A stretch of 64,000 nucleotides of DNA from Hydrogenophaga sp. (GCA_018333605.1 JAGXSV010000059.1:32513-96512); one strand, 5' to 3'; positions 17,542 through 26,982 are shown, numbered from the stretch's first letter. Numbers and translations: made by a program. The notes: generated from the letters alone by a model not told the origin.

Positions 17542-20441
17542 TCAAAGCCATCACACGCTCCACCTGCCCGTATTGCGGCGTCGGCTGTGGCGTGCTCATC
17601 GAAACCGAAGGTCACCAGATCACCGGCGTGCGTGGCGACCCGGACCACCCGGCCAATTTTGGCAAGCTCTGCACCAAGGGCACCACGCTGCACCTCACGG
17701 CCACGCCCGCCGTGACCCGGCAGACCCGGCTGTTGCAACCGATGCAGCGACTGCAGCGCGGCCAGGCGCCGGTGGCGATGGCGTGGGAAGCTGCGCTGGA
17801 CCTGGCCGCCGACCGCTTTGCGACCACCATCGCCAACCACGGTCCCGACGCCGTGGGCTTTTACATCAGTGGCCAGTTGCTGACCGAGGACTACTACGTC
17901 TTCAACAAGCTGGCCAAGGGTTTGATTGGCACCAACAACGTGGACACCAATTCGCGCCTGTGCATGAGCAGCGCGGTGGCCGGCTACAAACTCACCCTGG
18001 GCGCCGACGCACCAACCGCTTGTTATGACGATGTGAACCACGCCACCTGCCTGTTCATCGTCGGAAGCAACGCAGCCTTTGCGCACCCGGTGCTGTTTCG
18101 CCGCATCGAAGAAGCCAAGAAAAAGAACCCGGCCATGAAGGTGATCGTGGCCGACCCGCGCCGTACCGACACCGCTGGCCTGGCCGACCTGTACCTGCCC
18201 TTGCAGCCCGGCAGCGATGTGATGCTGTTCCACGGCCTGCTGCACATCATGCTGTGGGAAGGCTGGATCAAGCCCGACTACATTGCGGCCCACACAACCG
18301 GTTTTGAAGCGCTCAAAGCGCTGGTGCGCGACTGCACACCCGAGCGCGTGGCCGACGTGTGCGGCCTGAAAAAGGAAGACCTGTACACCGCCGCCAAATG
18401 GTTTGCTGGCCTTGACGGCCAGGGGTTTGCCACCGCCCACGCCACGCTCAGCCTGTATTGCCAGGGCCTGAACCAGAGCAGCAGCGGCACCGCAAAAAAC
18501 GCCACCCTGATCAACCTGCACCTGGCCACCGGCCAGATCGGCAAGCCCGGCGCCGGGCCCTTCAGCCTGACCGGCCAGCCCAACGCCATGGGCGGGCGCG
18601 AAGTGGGCGGCCTGGCCAACCTGCTGAGCGCCCACCGCGACCTGGCCAACCCCGCGCACCGCGCCGAAGTGGCCGCGCTGTGGGGCGTGCCTTCGGTTCC
18701 AGAAAAGCCCGGGAAGACCGCGGTGGAAATGTTCCAGGCCGCCGCCGACGGCGAGATCAAGGCGCTGTGGATTGCCTGCACCAACCCGGCACAGTCCATG
18801 CCCGACCAGGCCACCGTGCGCCGCGCGCTGGAGCGCGCCGAGTTTGTGGTGGTGCAAGAAGCCTATGCCACCGCGTCCACCTGCGACTGGGCCGACCTGC
18901 TGCTGCCCGCCACCACCTGGGGCGAAAAAGAAGGCACGGTGACCAACAGCGAACGCCGCATCAGCCGCGTGCGAGCTGCAGTGCCCGCGCCAGGTGAGGC
19001 CCGGCACGACTGGCAAATCGTGGTCGACTTTGCACAGCGGCTGGAGAGATCAAATGGAGCAAATGGGGTCAGATCCGAATTCAGGACAACAGCGCCCGAG
19101 GCCGCCAACAAGCTCCAACGAAATTCGGCTCTGACCCCATTTGTGGAGCAGCCGGAGAAGACCCTCTTCCCCTACAACACCCCCGAAGCCATCTGGCTCG
19201 AACACCGCGAGTCCACCCGCGGCCGCGACCTTGACATCACCGGCCTCTCCTGGCCGGTGCTGGAACAGCAAGGCCCGCAGCAATGGCCCCTGCGCGAAGG
19301 CGAAACGGTGGGAAAAGCCCGGCTGTACGAAGACGGCGTGTTCCCCACCCCCGACGGCAGAGCCCGCTTCGCCGCCCTGCCCTGGCAGCCGCTGGCCGAG
19401 CCGCGCGAATCGCGCTACCCGTTTTCGCTCACCACCGGGCGCCTGCGCGACCAGTGGCACGGCATGACACGCACCGGCACGCTGGGCCGCCTGTTTGGGC
19501 ATGTGGCCGAGCCGGTGGTGCAACTGCACCCGCAAGACATGGCCCGGCGCGGCCTGGCGGGGGGTGATCTGGTGCATGTCACCAGCAAGCGCGGCTCCAT
19601 TTTGGTGCCGGTGCAGGCCAGCAGCGAGCTCGGTTTGTCGCAAGCCTTCATGGCCATGCACTGGGGTGCTGAATACCTCAGCGGCGTCAGCAGCACCGGC
19701 GAGCCGTTGGCGGGGGTCAACGCCCTCACCACCTCGGCGTATTGCCCCACGTCCAAGCAGCCCGAGCTCAAACACGCCGCCGTGAAAGTGCTCAAGGCCG
19801 AACTCCCCTGGACGCTGCTGGGCATGGCCTGGCTGCCCGGCGACCAGGCCCTGAGTGCCCGCGAAAGCTTGCGTGCACTGATGGCGCAGTTTTCTTTTGC
19901 ATCGTGTGTGCCGTTTGGACGCGAGCGCACCGGCGTGCTGTTTCGCGCCGCCGCGCACGAAGCCCCTGAAAGCGCGTTGATCGAACGCATTGAAGCCCTG
20001 CTGGGCCTGAACACCCCCGACGCACTGCGCTACGCCGACCGCCGGCTGGGCCAGCGCCGCACCGCGCGGCTGGTAAAGCAGGACGACACGAGCACGCTGG
20101 ACGGCTTTGTGCTGGCCGGCGACACCCGGGCCGAAATCTGGATCAAACCGCTGCTGGAAGACCAGCGGCCTGCGGCGGCCTATGGCCGCCAGTTGCTGAT
20201 GCCGGGCGCCAGGGCACCCCTTGCGGTCGTTGCCAAAAGCCGGCAGGTGTGCACCTGTTTCAATGTCAACGAAGACGCCATACAGGTCCAACTGCAACGC
20301 TGCGAAGGCACTCCAGGCGAACGCCTGGCCAGCCTGCAAGGCAGCCTGCAATGCGGCACCCACTGCGGCTCGTGCCTGCCGGAATTGCGCCGCCTGGTGC
20401 GCGCGCAGACGCTGGTGGAACAGGCTGCAGAGGCCAGCTGA
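17484..20441 (+). CDS. nasA: Assimilatory nitrate reductase, catalytic subunit
   Basis: A molybdopterin (bis-MGD) enzyme reducing nitrate to nitrite in the cytoplasm, 985 residues from this ATG. The N-terminal [4Fe-4S] motif CPYCGVGCGVL...CTKG comes first, followed by the molybdopterin oxidoreductase body. The dinucleotide-binding domain has TTGRLRDQWHGMTRTG. A C-terminal BFD-like [2Fe-2S] domain (CTCFNVNE...CGTHCGSCLPEL) resembles NasA/NasB fusions. The start is uncertain: an in-frame GTG lies at 17433, and either way the first ~20 residues are encoded by the junction repeat. A second palindrome (19061-19142) is inserted in frame. Confidence 0.94.
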   Translation: MALHAGSGPHPHPLPGGEGVKAITRSTCPYCGVGCGVLIETEGHQITGVRGDPDHPANFGKLCTKGTTLHLTATPAVTRQTRLLQPMQRLQRGQAPVAMAWEAALDLAADRFATTIANHGPDAVGFYISGQLLTEDYYVFNKLAKGLIGTNNVDTNSRLCMSSAVAGYKLTLGADAPTACYDDVNHATCLFIVGSNAAFAHPVLFRRIEEAKKKNPAMKVIVADPRRTDTAGLADLYLPLQPGSDVMLFHGLLHIMLWEGWIKPDYIAAHTTGFEALKALVRDCTPERVADVCGLKKEDLYTAAKWFAGLDGQGFATAHATLSLYCQGLNQSSSGTAKNATLINLHLATGQIGKPGAGPFSLTGQPNAMGGREVGGLANLLSAHRDLANPAHRAEVAALWGVPSVPEKPGKTAVEMFQAAADGEIKALWIACTNPAQSMPDQATVRRALERAEFVVVQEAYATASTCDWADLLLPATTWGEKEGTVTNSERRISRVRAAVPAPGEARHDWQIVVDFAQRLERSNGANGVRSEFRTTAPEAANKLQRNSALTPFVEQPEKTLFPYNTPEAIWLEHRESTRGRDLDITGLSWPVLEQQGPQQWPLREGETVGKARLYEDGVFPTPDGRARFAALPWQPLAEPRESRYPFSLTTGRLRDQWHGMTRTGTLGRLFGHVAEPVVQLHPQDMARRGLAGGDLVHVTSKRGSILVPVQASSELGLSQAFMAMHWGAEYLSGVSSTGEPLAGVNALTTSAYCPTSKQPELKHAAVKVLKAELPWTLLGMAWLPGDQALSARESLRALMAQFSFASCVPFGRERTGVLFRAAAHEAPESALIERIEALLGLNTPDALRYADRRLGQRRTARLVKQDDTSTLDGFVLAGDTRAEIWIKPLLEDQRPAAAYGRQLLMPGARAPLAVVAKSRQVCTCFNVNEDAIQVQLQRCEGTPGERLASLQGSLQCGTHCGSCLPELRRLVRAQTLVEQAAEAS
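19061..19142. repeat. GGGGTCAGA-type palindrome inserted in frame within nasA
   Basis: AAATGGGGTCAGATCCGAATT (19061-19081) and AATTCGGCTCTGACCCCATTT (19122-19142) are inverted copies matching at 20 of 21 positions, separated by 40 bp. The reading frame stays open and encodes an inserted segment around NGVRSEFRTTAPEAANKLQR. It lies between the catalytic body and the conserved LFPYNTPEAIWLEHRESTRG. The motif resembles REP-like elements mobilised by RAYT transposases; that relation is inferred. Confidence 0.85.
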
Positions 20442-20498
20442 AACGCTGAAATCTGCATATAACCCGAAGTCATCAGGCTTGCCCGACAATCGCGCACC

Positions 20499-21446
20499 AT
20501 GGGAATCAGCCAGTACATCAAAGTCATCGGCCGCGGCAAAGACGGCGCCCGCTCGCTCACGCGCGAGCAAGCCACCGACCTGTTTGGCCAGGTGCTTGAC
20601 GGCACGGTGACCGACCTGGAAGTGGGCGGCTTTTGCCTGGCCATGCGCATCAAAGGCGAAACCGCCGAAGAAATGGCCGGCTTCCTGGACGCCACGCACC
20701 AGCGCCTGCAGCGCCTGCCCGACAACGGGCTCACCACCGTGGTGCTGCCCAGCTACAACGGTGCACGCAAGCTGCCGGTGCTCACGCCGCTGCTGGCCCT
20801 GCTGCTGTCGCGCGAAGGCGTGCCGGTGCTGGTGCACGGCACGGCCACCGAAGACCGGCGCGCCACCAGCGAAGCCGTGTTGGCGGCGCTGGGCACCGTG
20901 GCGGCGCACACCGTGAGTCCGCTCGGCGCGGGTCAACTGGCTGTCGTGCCCACCGAGGTGCTGCTGCCCGGCCTCAAGCGGCTGCTGGACGTGCGCCGCA
21001 CGGTCGGCCTGCGCAACCCGGCACACAGCCTGGTCAAGCTCATGAACCCCTGCCTGGGCCGCGCGCTGGTGGTGGGCAGCTACACCCACCCCGAATACGC
21101 GGTGTCGATGGCCGAGACCTTTGCGCTCACTGGTGCGCACGCGCTGCTGCTGCGCGGCACCGAGGGCGAGCCGGTGGCCGATGCCCGGCGCACGCCGCAA
21201 ATGGAAGCCTTCCGCAACGGCCAGCGCCACCTGCTGCAAGCCGCGCAAGACGGCCCGCTGGCCAGCCTGCCCGAGTTGCCGCGCGACGTGGATGCGGCCA
21301 GCACGGCGGCTTACATCCGGTCGGTGCTCGATGGCTCGCGCCCGGTGCCTGCCCCCATCGCGCTGCAGGTGGCACACATCCTGCAGGAGGTCTCCCGCCC
21401 GACCACAGCAGAGACAAACCGCCCCACCGCGGTCCACACACCATGA
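20499..21446 (+). CDS. ybiB: YbiB/TrpD2-family protein (anthranilate phosphoribosyltransferase-like fold)
   Basis: A 315-residue relative of TrpD with the N-terminal helical domain (REQATDLFGQVLDGTVTDLE) and the glycosyltransferase family 3 body. It lacks the canonical KHGNR-type catalytic motif; the equivalent region reads VLVHGTATEDRRATSE. TrpD2/YbiB proteins bind nucleic acid rather than acting in tryptophan synthesis. It sits between nasA and cobA and overlaps cobA (ATGA), so it belongs to the nitrate assimilation operon, but its role there is unknown. Confidence 0.85.
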   Translation: MGISQYIKVIGRGKDGARSLTREQATDLFGQVLDGTVTDLEVGGFCLAMRIKGETAEEMAGFLDATHQRLQRLPDNGLTTVVLPSYNGARKLPVLTPLLALLLSREGVPVLVHGTATEDRRATSEAVLAALGTVAAHTVSPLGAGQLAVVPTEVLLPGLKRLLDVRRTVGLRNPAHSLVKLMNPCLGRALVVGSYTHPEYAVSMAETFALTGAHALLLRGTEGEPVADARRTPQMEAFRNGQRHLLQAAQDGPLASLPELPRDVDAASTAAYIRSVLDGSRPVPAPIALQVAHILQEVSRPTTAETNRPTAVHTP

Positions 21447-22270
21447 ACATGCCCGCCACCGTCATCACCTCCGAAAGCCAGTTCAATCCCGGCACCGTCA
21501 CCTTGGTGGGCGCAGGCCCGGGCGACCCGGAACTGCTCACCATCAAGGCCGCGCGGGCCATCGCGGCGGCCACCGTGCTGCTGGTGGACGATCTGGTGAG
21601 CGACGGCGTGCTGGCCCACGCCTCGCCCACCGCACGCATCGTGCACGTGGGCAAGCGCGGTGGCTGCAAAAGCACACCGCAGGCCTTCATTGAAAAACTG
21701 ATGATCATGGCCGCCCGAGAAGGCGAAGTGGTGGTGCGCCTCAAGGGCGGCGACCCGTTCATCTTCGGTCGCGGCGGTGAAGAGGTAGAGCACCTGCGCG
21801 CTGCCGGCATTGAGGTACAGGTGCTCAACGGCATCACCGCCGGCCTGGCAGGCCTCACGTCGCTGGGCGCCCCGCTCACCCACCGCGACCACGCGCACGG
21901 CGTGGTGTTCGTCACCGGCCACGCCAAACCCGGCGACACCGGCACCGACTGGCAGCAACTCGCCGCCACCGCACGCGACGCCAAGCTCACCCTGGTGATC
22001 TACATGGGCGTGTCCAGCGCCGCCCACATCCAGGCCGACCTGCTCACCGGCCTTCCCGCCAGCACGCCGCTGGCCATCATTCAGCACGCCAGCCTGCCCC
22101 AGCAGCGCCATGTCATCACCTCCCTGGGAACGCTGCACGCAACCATCGCCCGCGAGCAGCTCGGCAGCCCGGCCGTGATCGTGGTGGGCGACGTGGTGAG
22201 CGGCGTGGCCGCCATGGGCCAGCCACTGGACAACGCCCACACGTTGGAAGCACGCTACCGCGCGGCCTGA
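21443..22270 (+). CDS. cobA: Uroporphyrinogen-III C-methyltransferase (SUMT)
   Basis: SUMT methylates uroporphyrinogen III at C2 and C7 to give precorrin-2, the first step to siroheme. The 275-residue protein shows LVGAGPGDPELLTIKA near residue 17, VRLKGGDPFIFGRGGEE around 97-113, and GITAGLAG. It has only the methyltransferase domain, so dehydrogenation and chelation need another protein (CysG N-terminal type) elsewhere. Its place at the end of the nas operon fits supply of siroheme to NirB. A stem-loop without a T tract (22271-22296) follows. Confidence 0.93.
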   Translation: MNMPATVITSESQFNPGTVTLVGAGPGDPELLTIKAARAIAAATVLLVDDLVSDGVLAHASPTARIVHVGKRGGCKSTPQAFIEKLMIMAAREGEVVVRLKGGDPFIFGRGGEEVEHLRAAGIEVQVLNGITAGLAGLTSLGAPLTHRDHAHGVVFVTGHAKPGDTGTDWQQLAATARDAKLTLVIYMGVSSAAHIQADLLTGLPASTPLAIIQHASLPQQRHVITSLGTLHATIAREQLGSPAVIVVGDVVSGVAAMGQPLDNAHTLEARYRAA

Positions 22271-22310
22271 GCGGGCGCCGTCCACGGGCGGCCCGCATAC
22301 ACTGCGGCCC

Positions 22311-23528
22311 ATGGAAAATTTTGACGTGGTGATCGTGGGCGCCGGTGCCGCCGGGCTGTTTTGTGCCGGCGTGGCGGGCCAGCGCGGCCTGAAGGTGCTG
22401 GTGCTGGACCACAGCGACAAGGTGGCCGAAAAAATCCGCATTTCGGGCGGTGGCCGGGCCAACTTCACCAACCGCGACCTCGACCCGCACGCGCCCCACA
22501 AGCACTTCATCAGCCAGAACCCCAACTTCTGCCGCTCCGCGCTGTCGCGCTACACCCCGGCCGACTTCGTGGCGCTCATGCAGCGCCACCAGGTGCCCTT
22601 TCATGAAAAGCACAAAGGCCAGCTGTTTTGCGACCGCTCGGCCGACGACCTGATCCAGATGCTGCTGCGCGAGTGCGAAGCCGGCAGCGTGCAGCGCTGG
22701 CAGCCCTGCGGCGTCAAAGCCCTGCGCGTGGCGGGCGACGGCAGCTACCAGATCGACACCGAGCGCGGCACCGTAACCAGCCGGTCTGTGGTGATCGCCA
22801 CCGGCGGCCTGTCCATTCCGAAGATCGGCGCCACCGACTTCGGCTACCGGGTGGCCAAACAGTTTGGCCTGCGCCTGGTTGAAACACGCCCCGGGCTCGT
22901 GCCCCTCACCTTTGACGGCGAAGCCTGGGCACCCTACATCCCGCTGGCGGGGCTTTCGCTGCCTGTGGCCATGGAAACCGGCACCAAAAAAGACCGGGCC
23001 AGTTTCACCGAAGACCTGCTGTTTACCCACCGCGGGCTCTCAGGCCCCGCCGTGCTGCAGATTTCAAGCTACTGGCGCGAAGGCACACCCATTCGCCTGA
23101 ATCTGGCGCCCGAGGTGGACCTGCCCGCCGCGCTGGCGCGCGCCAAGGCCACGTCGCGCAAGCTGATCGCCAACGAACTGGCCACCCTGGTGCCCAGCCG
23201 CCTGGCCGACGCCTGGGTGGCGCAAGACGCCGACTGGCAACGCCCCGTGTGCGACGCCACCGACAAAGCCCTGACCCGACTGACCGAACGCCTGGCCCGC
23301 TGGGAACTGACGCCCACCGGCACCGAAGGCTACAAAAAAGCCGAGGTCACGCTCGGCGGCGTGGACACGCGCGACCTGTCCTCCCAAACCATGGAATCCA
23401 AGCAACCCGGGCTGTACTTCATTGGCGAGGTGATGGACGTGACCGGCTGGCTGGGCGGCTACAACTTCCAGTGGGCCTGGGCCAGCGCGCACGCCTGCGG
23501 GCAGGCGCTCCTCAAAAGCCGGTCTTGA
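22311..23528 (+). CDS. FAD-dependent oxidoreductase of the HI0933/YhiN (BaiN) family
   Basis: A 405-residue flavoprotein. The N-terminal dinucleotide-binding motif is VVIVGAGAAGLFCAG, followed by the family-specific KIRISGGGRANFTN and a second FAD contact VIATGGLSIPKIGATDFGY. Near the end, GGYNFQWAWASAHACG is typical of this group. The physiological substrate is not established for most members. It is separated from the nas operon by 40 bp. Its stop lies inside the rpsU promoter. Confidence 0.88.
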   Translation: MENFDVVIVGAGAAGLFCAGVAGQRGLKVLVLDHSDKVAEKIRISGGGRANFTNRDLDPHAPHKHFISQNPNFCRSALSRYTPADFVALMQRHQVPFHEKHKGQLFCDRSADDLIQMLLRECEAGSVQRWQPCGVKALRVAGDGSYQIDTERGTVTSRSVVIATGGLSIPKIGATDFGYRVAKQFGLRLVETRPGLVPLTFDGEAWAPYIPLAGLSLPVAMETGTKKDRASFTEDLLFTHRGLSGPAVLQISSYWREGTPIRLNLAPEVDLPAALARAKATSRKLIANELATLVPSRLADAWVAQDADWQRPVCDATDKALTRLTERLARWELTPTGTEGYKKAEVTLGGVDTRDLSSQTMESKQPGLYFIGEVMDVTGWLGGYNFQWAWASAHACGQALLKSRS

Positions 23529-23552
23529 GCGCTGGCGGGATAGCGTTATAAT
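23525..23552 (+). promoter_or_regulatory. Sigma-70 promoter of rpsU
   Basis: -35 TTGAGC (23525-23530), a 16-bp spacer and -10 TATAAT (23547-23552), about 127 bp ahead of rpsU. The -35 overlaps the stop codon of the preceding flavoprotein gene. Confidence 0.8.
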
Positions 23553-23678
23553 CCAAGGCTTTGCTGGCAAACCCCCGTCGGCCCATACTAGTTAACAGGC
23601 GGGGAACTTTGCAGAAATGACGGCTGGGCCCGATCTCCCGGTCATCCTCTTTTTGCGCATTCTGGAATTTTTTCTTCA

Positions 23679-23891
23679 ATGACGACCATCCGCGTAAAAG
23701 ACAACGAACCCTTTGACGTCGCTCTGCGCCGCTTCAAACGCACCATCGAAAAACTCGGCCTGCTGACCGATCTGCGCGCCCGCGAGTTTTACGAGAAGCC
23801 CACCGCTGAGCGCAAGCGCAAGAAGGCCGCTGCCGTCAAGCGCAATTACAAGCGCATTCGTGCCATGCAGTTGCCCAAAAAACTGTACTGA
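23679..23891 (+). CDS. rpsU: 30S ribosomal protein S21
   Basis: The 70-residue basic protein starts [20 protein letters not shown] and matches the S21 pattern and length, ending in the Lys/Arg-rich tail [20 protein letters not shown]21 sits on the 30S platform and helps mRNA engagement. It has its own promoter and terminator, and lies upstream of yqeY, an arrangement I recall from many proteobacteria. Confidence 0.97.
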   Translation: MTTIRVKDNEPFDVALRRFKRTIEKLGLLTDLRAREFYEKPTAERKRKKAAAVKRNYKRIRAMQLPKKLY

Positions 23892-23927
23892 AATGGCTGC
23901 GCTGTCTGGGGCAACCCGGCAGCCACC

Positions 23928-23970
23928 AAAAAAGCCCGCCAGAGGACGCTCGAGCGGGCTTTTTTGTTTT
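23928..23970 (+). terminator. Intrinsic terminator after rpsU
   Basis: AAAAAAGCCCGC (23928-23939) pairs with GCGGGCTTTTTT (23954-23965), followed by GTTTT. This is a strong stem with T tract 36 bp past the rpsU stop. The A-run on the 5' side would let it work in both directions. Confidence 0.93.
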
Positions 23971-24020
23971 TCGCTTTCCCCCTCTGATTCTCTTCTTTCA
24001 CCGCACCCAGGAGCCCCGCC

Positions 24021-24482
24021 ATGAGCCTCAAAGAACGCATCACCGAAGACATGAAAGCCGCCATGCGTGCCAAGGACACCGAGCGCCTGGGCACCATCCG
24101 GCTGCTGACCGCGGCCATGAAGCAGAAAGAAGTGGACGAGCGGGTGGTACTGGACGACGCCCTGGTGGTCGCCATCGTGGACAAGCTGATCAAGCAGCGC
24201 AAAGACAGCATTGAGGCCTTCACCAAGGCCGACCGCATGGACCTGGCCGACAAGGAAACCGCCGAGATGAAGGTGCTGCAGGCCTACCTGCCCGAGCGAC
24301 TGTCGGCCGACGACGTGCTGGCCGAGGTGAAAACCATCGTGGCAGCACTGAGCACCGAACTGGGCCGCCCGGCTGGCCCTGGCGACATGGGCAAGGTGAT
24401 GGGCGCGGTGAAGGCCCAGTTGTCGGGCAAAGCCGACATGGGTGCCGTATCGGCCGCCGTGAAAACGGCGCTGGCGGGCTGA
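24021..24482 (+). CDS. yqeY: GatB/YqeY domain-containing protein
   Basis: A 153-residue protein beginning MSLKERITEDMKAAMRAKDT, the typical YqeY start, with two helical halves that resemble the tail domain of GatB. The conserved KAYLP-like motif appears as LQAYLPERLS and the end as LSGKADMGAVSAAVK. The family may contact tRNA; no enzymatic role is established. CAGGAG lies ahead of the ATG. It follows rpsU. Confidence 0.92.
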   Translation: MSLKERITEDMKAAMRAKDTERLGTIRLLTAAMKQKEVDERVVLDDALVVAIVDKLIKQRKDSIEAFTKADRMDLADKETAEMKVLQAYLPERLSADDVLAEVKTIVAALSTELGRPAGPGDMGKVMGAVKAQLSGKADMGAVSAAVKTALAG

Positions 24483-24499
24483 AACCGCCCGCTGAGGGT

Positions 24500-25384
24500 T
24501 CAGCGAAGGATCAAGGCGGTGCCCAACACCGCCAGCGCCGCCCCCCACCAGGCGCCCATGGCCGGGCGGCGGCGGTAGGCCAGCCACAGCAGCGGCAAAA
24601 TCAAAACGGGTGTGACCGACGACAGCACCGCCACCAGACCCGCTTGCCCCAGGTGCATGGCTTTCAAAATCAGGGTCATGCCCAGCGCCATGGCCACGGC
24701 TGCGCTCAAAAACGTCAACCAGGCGTCATGCCAGCGCACCGGGGCCTGCGCGCGTGCGCCGCGCCACAGCAACCACAACAGGCCATGGGCCGCCAGGGCC
24801 AGCGTCATGCGCACCGCAGACGCGGCTACCGCGTCGATGCCCGTGCTCATGAGCGGCTTGAGCATGAGCGTGGCCACCGACTGACACAGCGCCGCCAGCA
24901 GCCCCAGGCACACACCCACCACCAGGCGGCCACGCGTTTGTTCCCAGTGGTGTGATTCGTCGCTGCGTTTGCCCCACACAATGGCCAGCATCACCCCGCC
25001 CACCAGCAGCAGGCTGCCCAGCAGCGCCCAGCCCCACAGCACCTCGCCCAGCCAGACCCAGGCCAACACCCCGGAAAACAGCGCATGGCAGGCAAACAAC
25101 ACGCCCGAGCGCCGCGGCCCCAGCCTGTTCATGCAGGCAAACAGCGCGGTGTCACCGATGAAAATCCCGATCAGGCCTGAAATCGCCAGCAAGCCCAGGG
25201 CCGATACGTCCAGGCTGCGCCAGCCCCCGCTGGACGCAGCCAGCGCCCACAACAGCAGCGATGCAAACAGCATGCGCCAGCGGCTGAACGCGAAAGCGCC
25301 CAAGCGCTGCGCAGGGGGAGCAGAAAAGAGGCTGGAGACCGCCCAACAGCCCGCCGCCAGCAGGGCCAGGGCCTCGGGTCGCAT
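24500..25384 (-). CDS. DMT-family (EamA) membrane transporter
   Basis: A 294-residue hydrophobic protein with about ten membrane helices in two EamA repeats, typical of drug/metabolite transporters. The first repeat contains ISGLIGIFIGDTALF and HALFSGVLAWVWLGE; the second ends in the C-terminal ALAVLGTALILR. The substrate is unknown. It is convergent with yqeY and follows pmbA on the same strand with a 22-bp gap. Confidence 0.85.
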   Translation of the reverse strand: MRPEALALLAAGCWAVSSLFSAPPAQRLGAFAFSRWRMLFASLLLWALAASSGGWRSLDVSALGLLAISGLIGIFIGDTALFACMNRLGPRRSGVLFACHALFSGVLAWVWLGEVLWGWALLGSLLLVGGVMLAIVWGKRSDESHHWEQTRGRLVVGVCLGLLAALCQSVATLMLKPLMSTGIDAVAASAVRMTLALAAHGLLWLLWRGARAQAPVRWHDAWLTFLSAAVAMALGMTLILKAMHLGQAGLVAVLSSVTPVLILPLLWLAYRRRPAMGAWWGAALAVLGTALILR

Positions 25385-25406
25385 GGTTTACAGCGGGTGA
25401 CCGGGT

Positions 25407-26873
25407 TCAGCTGCCGGCAATTTTCATGCGGTTGACAAGAATCGAGCCCACGGTTTTGGCGCCGTAGTTGTAGGCGTCGGCGCCCACGGCTTCAATGCCC
25501 TTGAACATGTCTTTGAGGTTGCCGGCGATGGTGATTTCGTGCACCGGGTAAGCAATTTCCCCGTTTTCCACCCAGTAGCCCGAAGCGCCCCGGGAATAGT
25601 CCCCGGTCACATAGTTCACGCCCTGTCCCATCAACTCGGTGACAAACAGGCCGCGCCCCAGTTTCTGGATCATGGCTTTCAGGTCGTCGCCGGGCTGCGT
25701 GAGTCGGCTGGTGAGCGTGAGGTTGTGCGATCCACCCGCGTTGCCGGTGGTGCGCATGCCCAGCTTGCGCGCCGAGTAGGTGGACAAAAAGTAGCCCTGC
25801 ACCCGCCCGCCCACCAGCACCTTGCGCGCCTGGGTGCGCACGCCTTCGTCGTCAAACGGCGAGCTGCCCTTGCCGTTGATGATGTGCGGGTCCTCCAGAA
25901 TGTCGAGGTGCTTGGACAGCACGCGCTTGCCCAGGCTGTCGCCCAAAAACGTGGTTTTTCGGTACAGCGCACCGCCGCTGGTGGCTTGCACATAAGCACC
26001 CAGCAGGCCAGCGGCCAGGGGCGATTCAAACAGCACCGGGCATTCGGTGGTGGCGATCTTGCGGCCATGCAGGCGGGCCAGCGTGCGTTCGGCGGCATAG
26101 CGGCCAATGGCTTGCGGGCTGGCCAGCTCTTCGGGCGAGCGCATCGAGCTGTACCAGAAGTCGCGCTGCATGTTGGCGCCCTTGCCGGCAATGGGCGCCA
26201 CCGACAGGCTGTGGCGCGAACTGGCGTAGCCGCCACTGAAAATGCCGGGCCGGCCGCGTTCGCCGCCGCGCATGTGGGCGCTGAAAAAATGCGACTGCTG
26301 GGCCGACACGCCCGCGCCTTCGCTGTTGTTGATCTTTTTGCTGGTGGCAAAAGCCGCCGCTTCACAGGCCAGTGCAATCTGTGCCGCCTCTTCCGAGCTG
26401 ATGGCCCAGGGGTGAAACAGATCCAGATCGGGGTAGGTGTCGGCCACATCGGCAGCGTCGGGCAGGCCGGCCACCGGGTCTTCCGCGGTGAAGCGGGCAA
26501 TGTCAAAAGCCGCCTGTACCGTCTGGCGAATGGCGTCAGGGGAAAAGTCCGAGGTGGAAGCGTTGCCGCGCTTTTGCCCCAGGTACACCGTCACGCCCAG
26601 CGACTTGTCGCGGTTGCGCTCCACGTTTTCCAGCTCGCCCTTGCGCACCGACACGCTCAGACCGGCGCCCTCGGACACTTCGGCTGCCGCATCGGCAGCG
26701 CCGAGGTGCCTGGCGTGCGCGAGCGCCAGGTCCACCAGTTCTTCAAACTGGCTGCGGGCGTACTGAAAGCCTGCCAGCGGCGCGTGCCCGCGGCTGTGCG
26801 CTGCGGCCGGACTGGTGGAGGGTGTGGGATGGGTCGCGCGGGCGCGTGCCGGGGTGGTCGATGCTTTTTTCAT
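25407..26873 (-). CDS. pmbA: Metalloprotease-family protein PmbA/TldE
   Basis: PmbA (TldE) forms a heterodimer with TldD that matures microcin B17 and degrades unfolded peptides. In E. coli only TldD holds the metal site. The 488-residue protein has the family stretches VSVRKGELENVERNRDKSLG, SFPFDDEGV-like GSSPFDDEGVRTQ and TGDYSRGASGYWVENGEIAY. The start MKKASTTP is chosen because earlier codons lie in the divergent promoter region. It is divergent from darP. No tldD lies in the window. Confidence 0.93.
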   Translation of the reverse strand: MKKASTTPARARATHPTPSTSPAAAHSRGHAPLAGFQYARSQFEELVDLALAHARHLGAADAAAEVSEGAGLSVSVRKGELENVERNRDKSLGVTVYLGQKRGNASTSDFSPDAIRQTVQAAFDIARFTAEDPVAGLPDAADVADTYPDLDLFHPWAISSEEAAQIALACEAAAFATSKKINNSEGAGVSAQQSHFFSAHMRGGERGRPGIFSGGYASSRHSLSVAPIAGKGANMQRDFWYSSMRSPEELASPQAIGRYAAERTLARLHGRKIATTECPVLFESPLAAGLLGAYVQATSGGALYRKTTFLGDSLGKRVLSKHLDILEDPHIINGKGSSPFDDEGVRTQARKVLVGGRVQGYFLSTYSARKLGMRTTGNAGGSHNLTLTSRLTQPGDDLKAMIQKLGRGLFVTELMGQGVNYVTGDYSRGASGYWVENGEIAYPVHEITIAGNLKDMFKGIEAVGADAYNYGAKTVGSILVNRMKIAGS

Positions 26874-26982
26874 GTCGACGGCTATGATACTTGCCGCCCC
26901 TACCGGCTGCTGCGCGCCGCGCAGAAGCCTCATTCAGTTGAGGTCAGCGCCCCGGCCTGACCCACCAAGCACCCAGGAATTC

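Noticed and set aside
22271..22296. Terminator at the end of the nas operon
   Set aside because: A GC-rich stem-loop is present after cobA but no T tract follows; it is mentioned only in the cobA entry.
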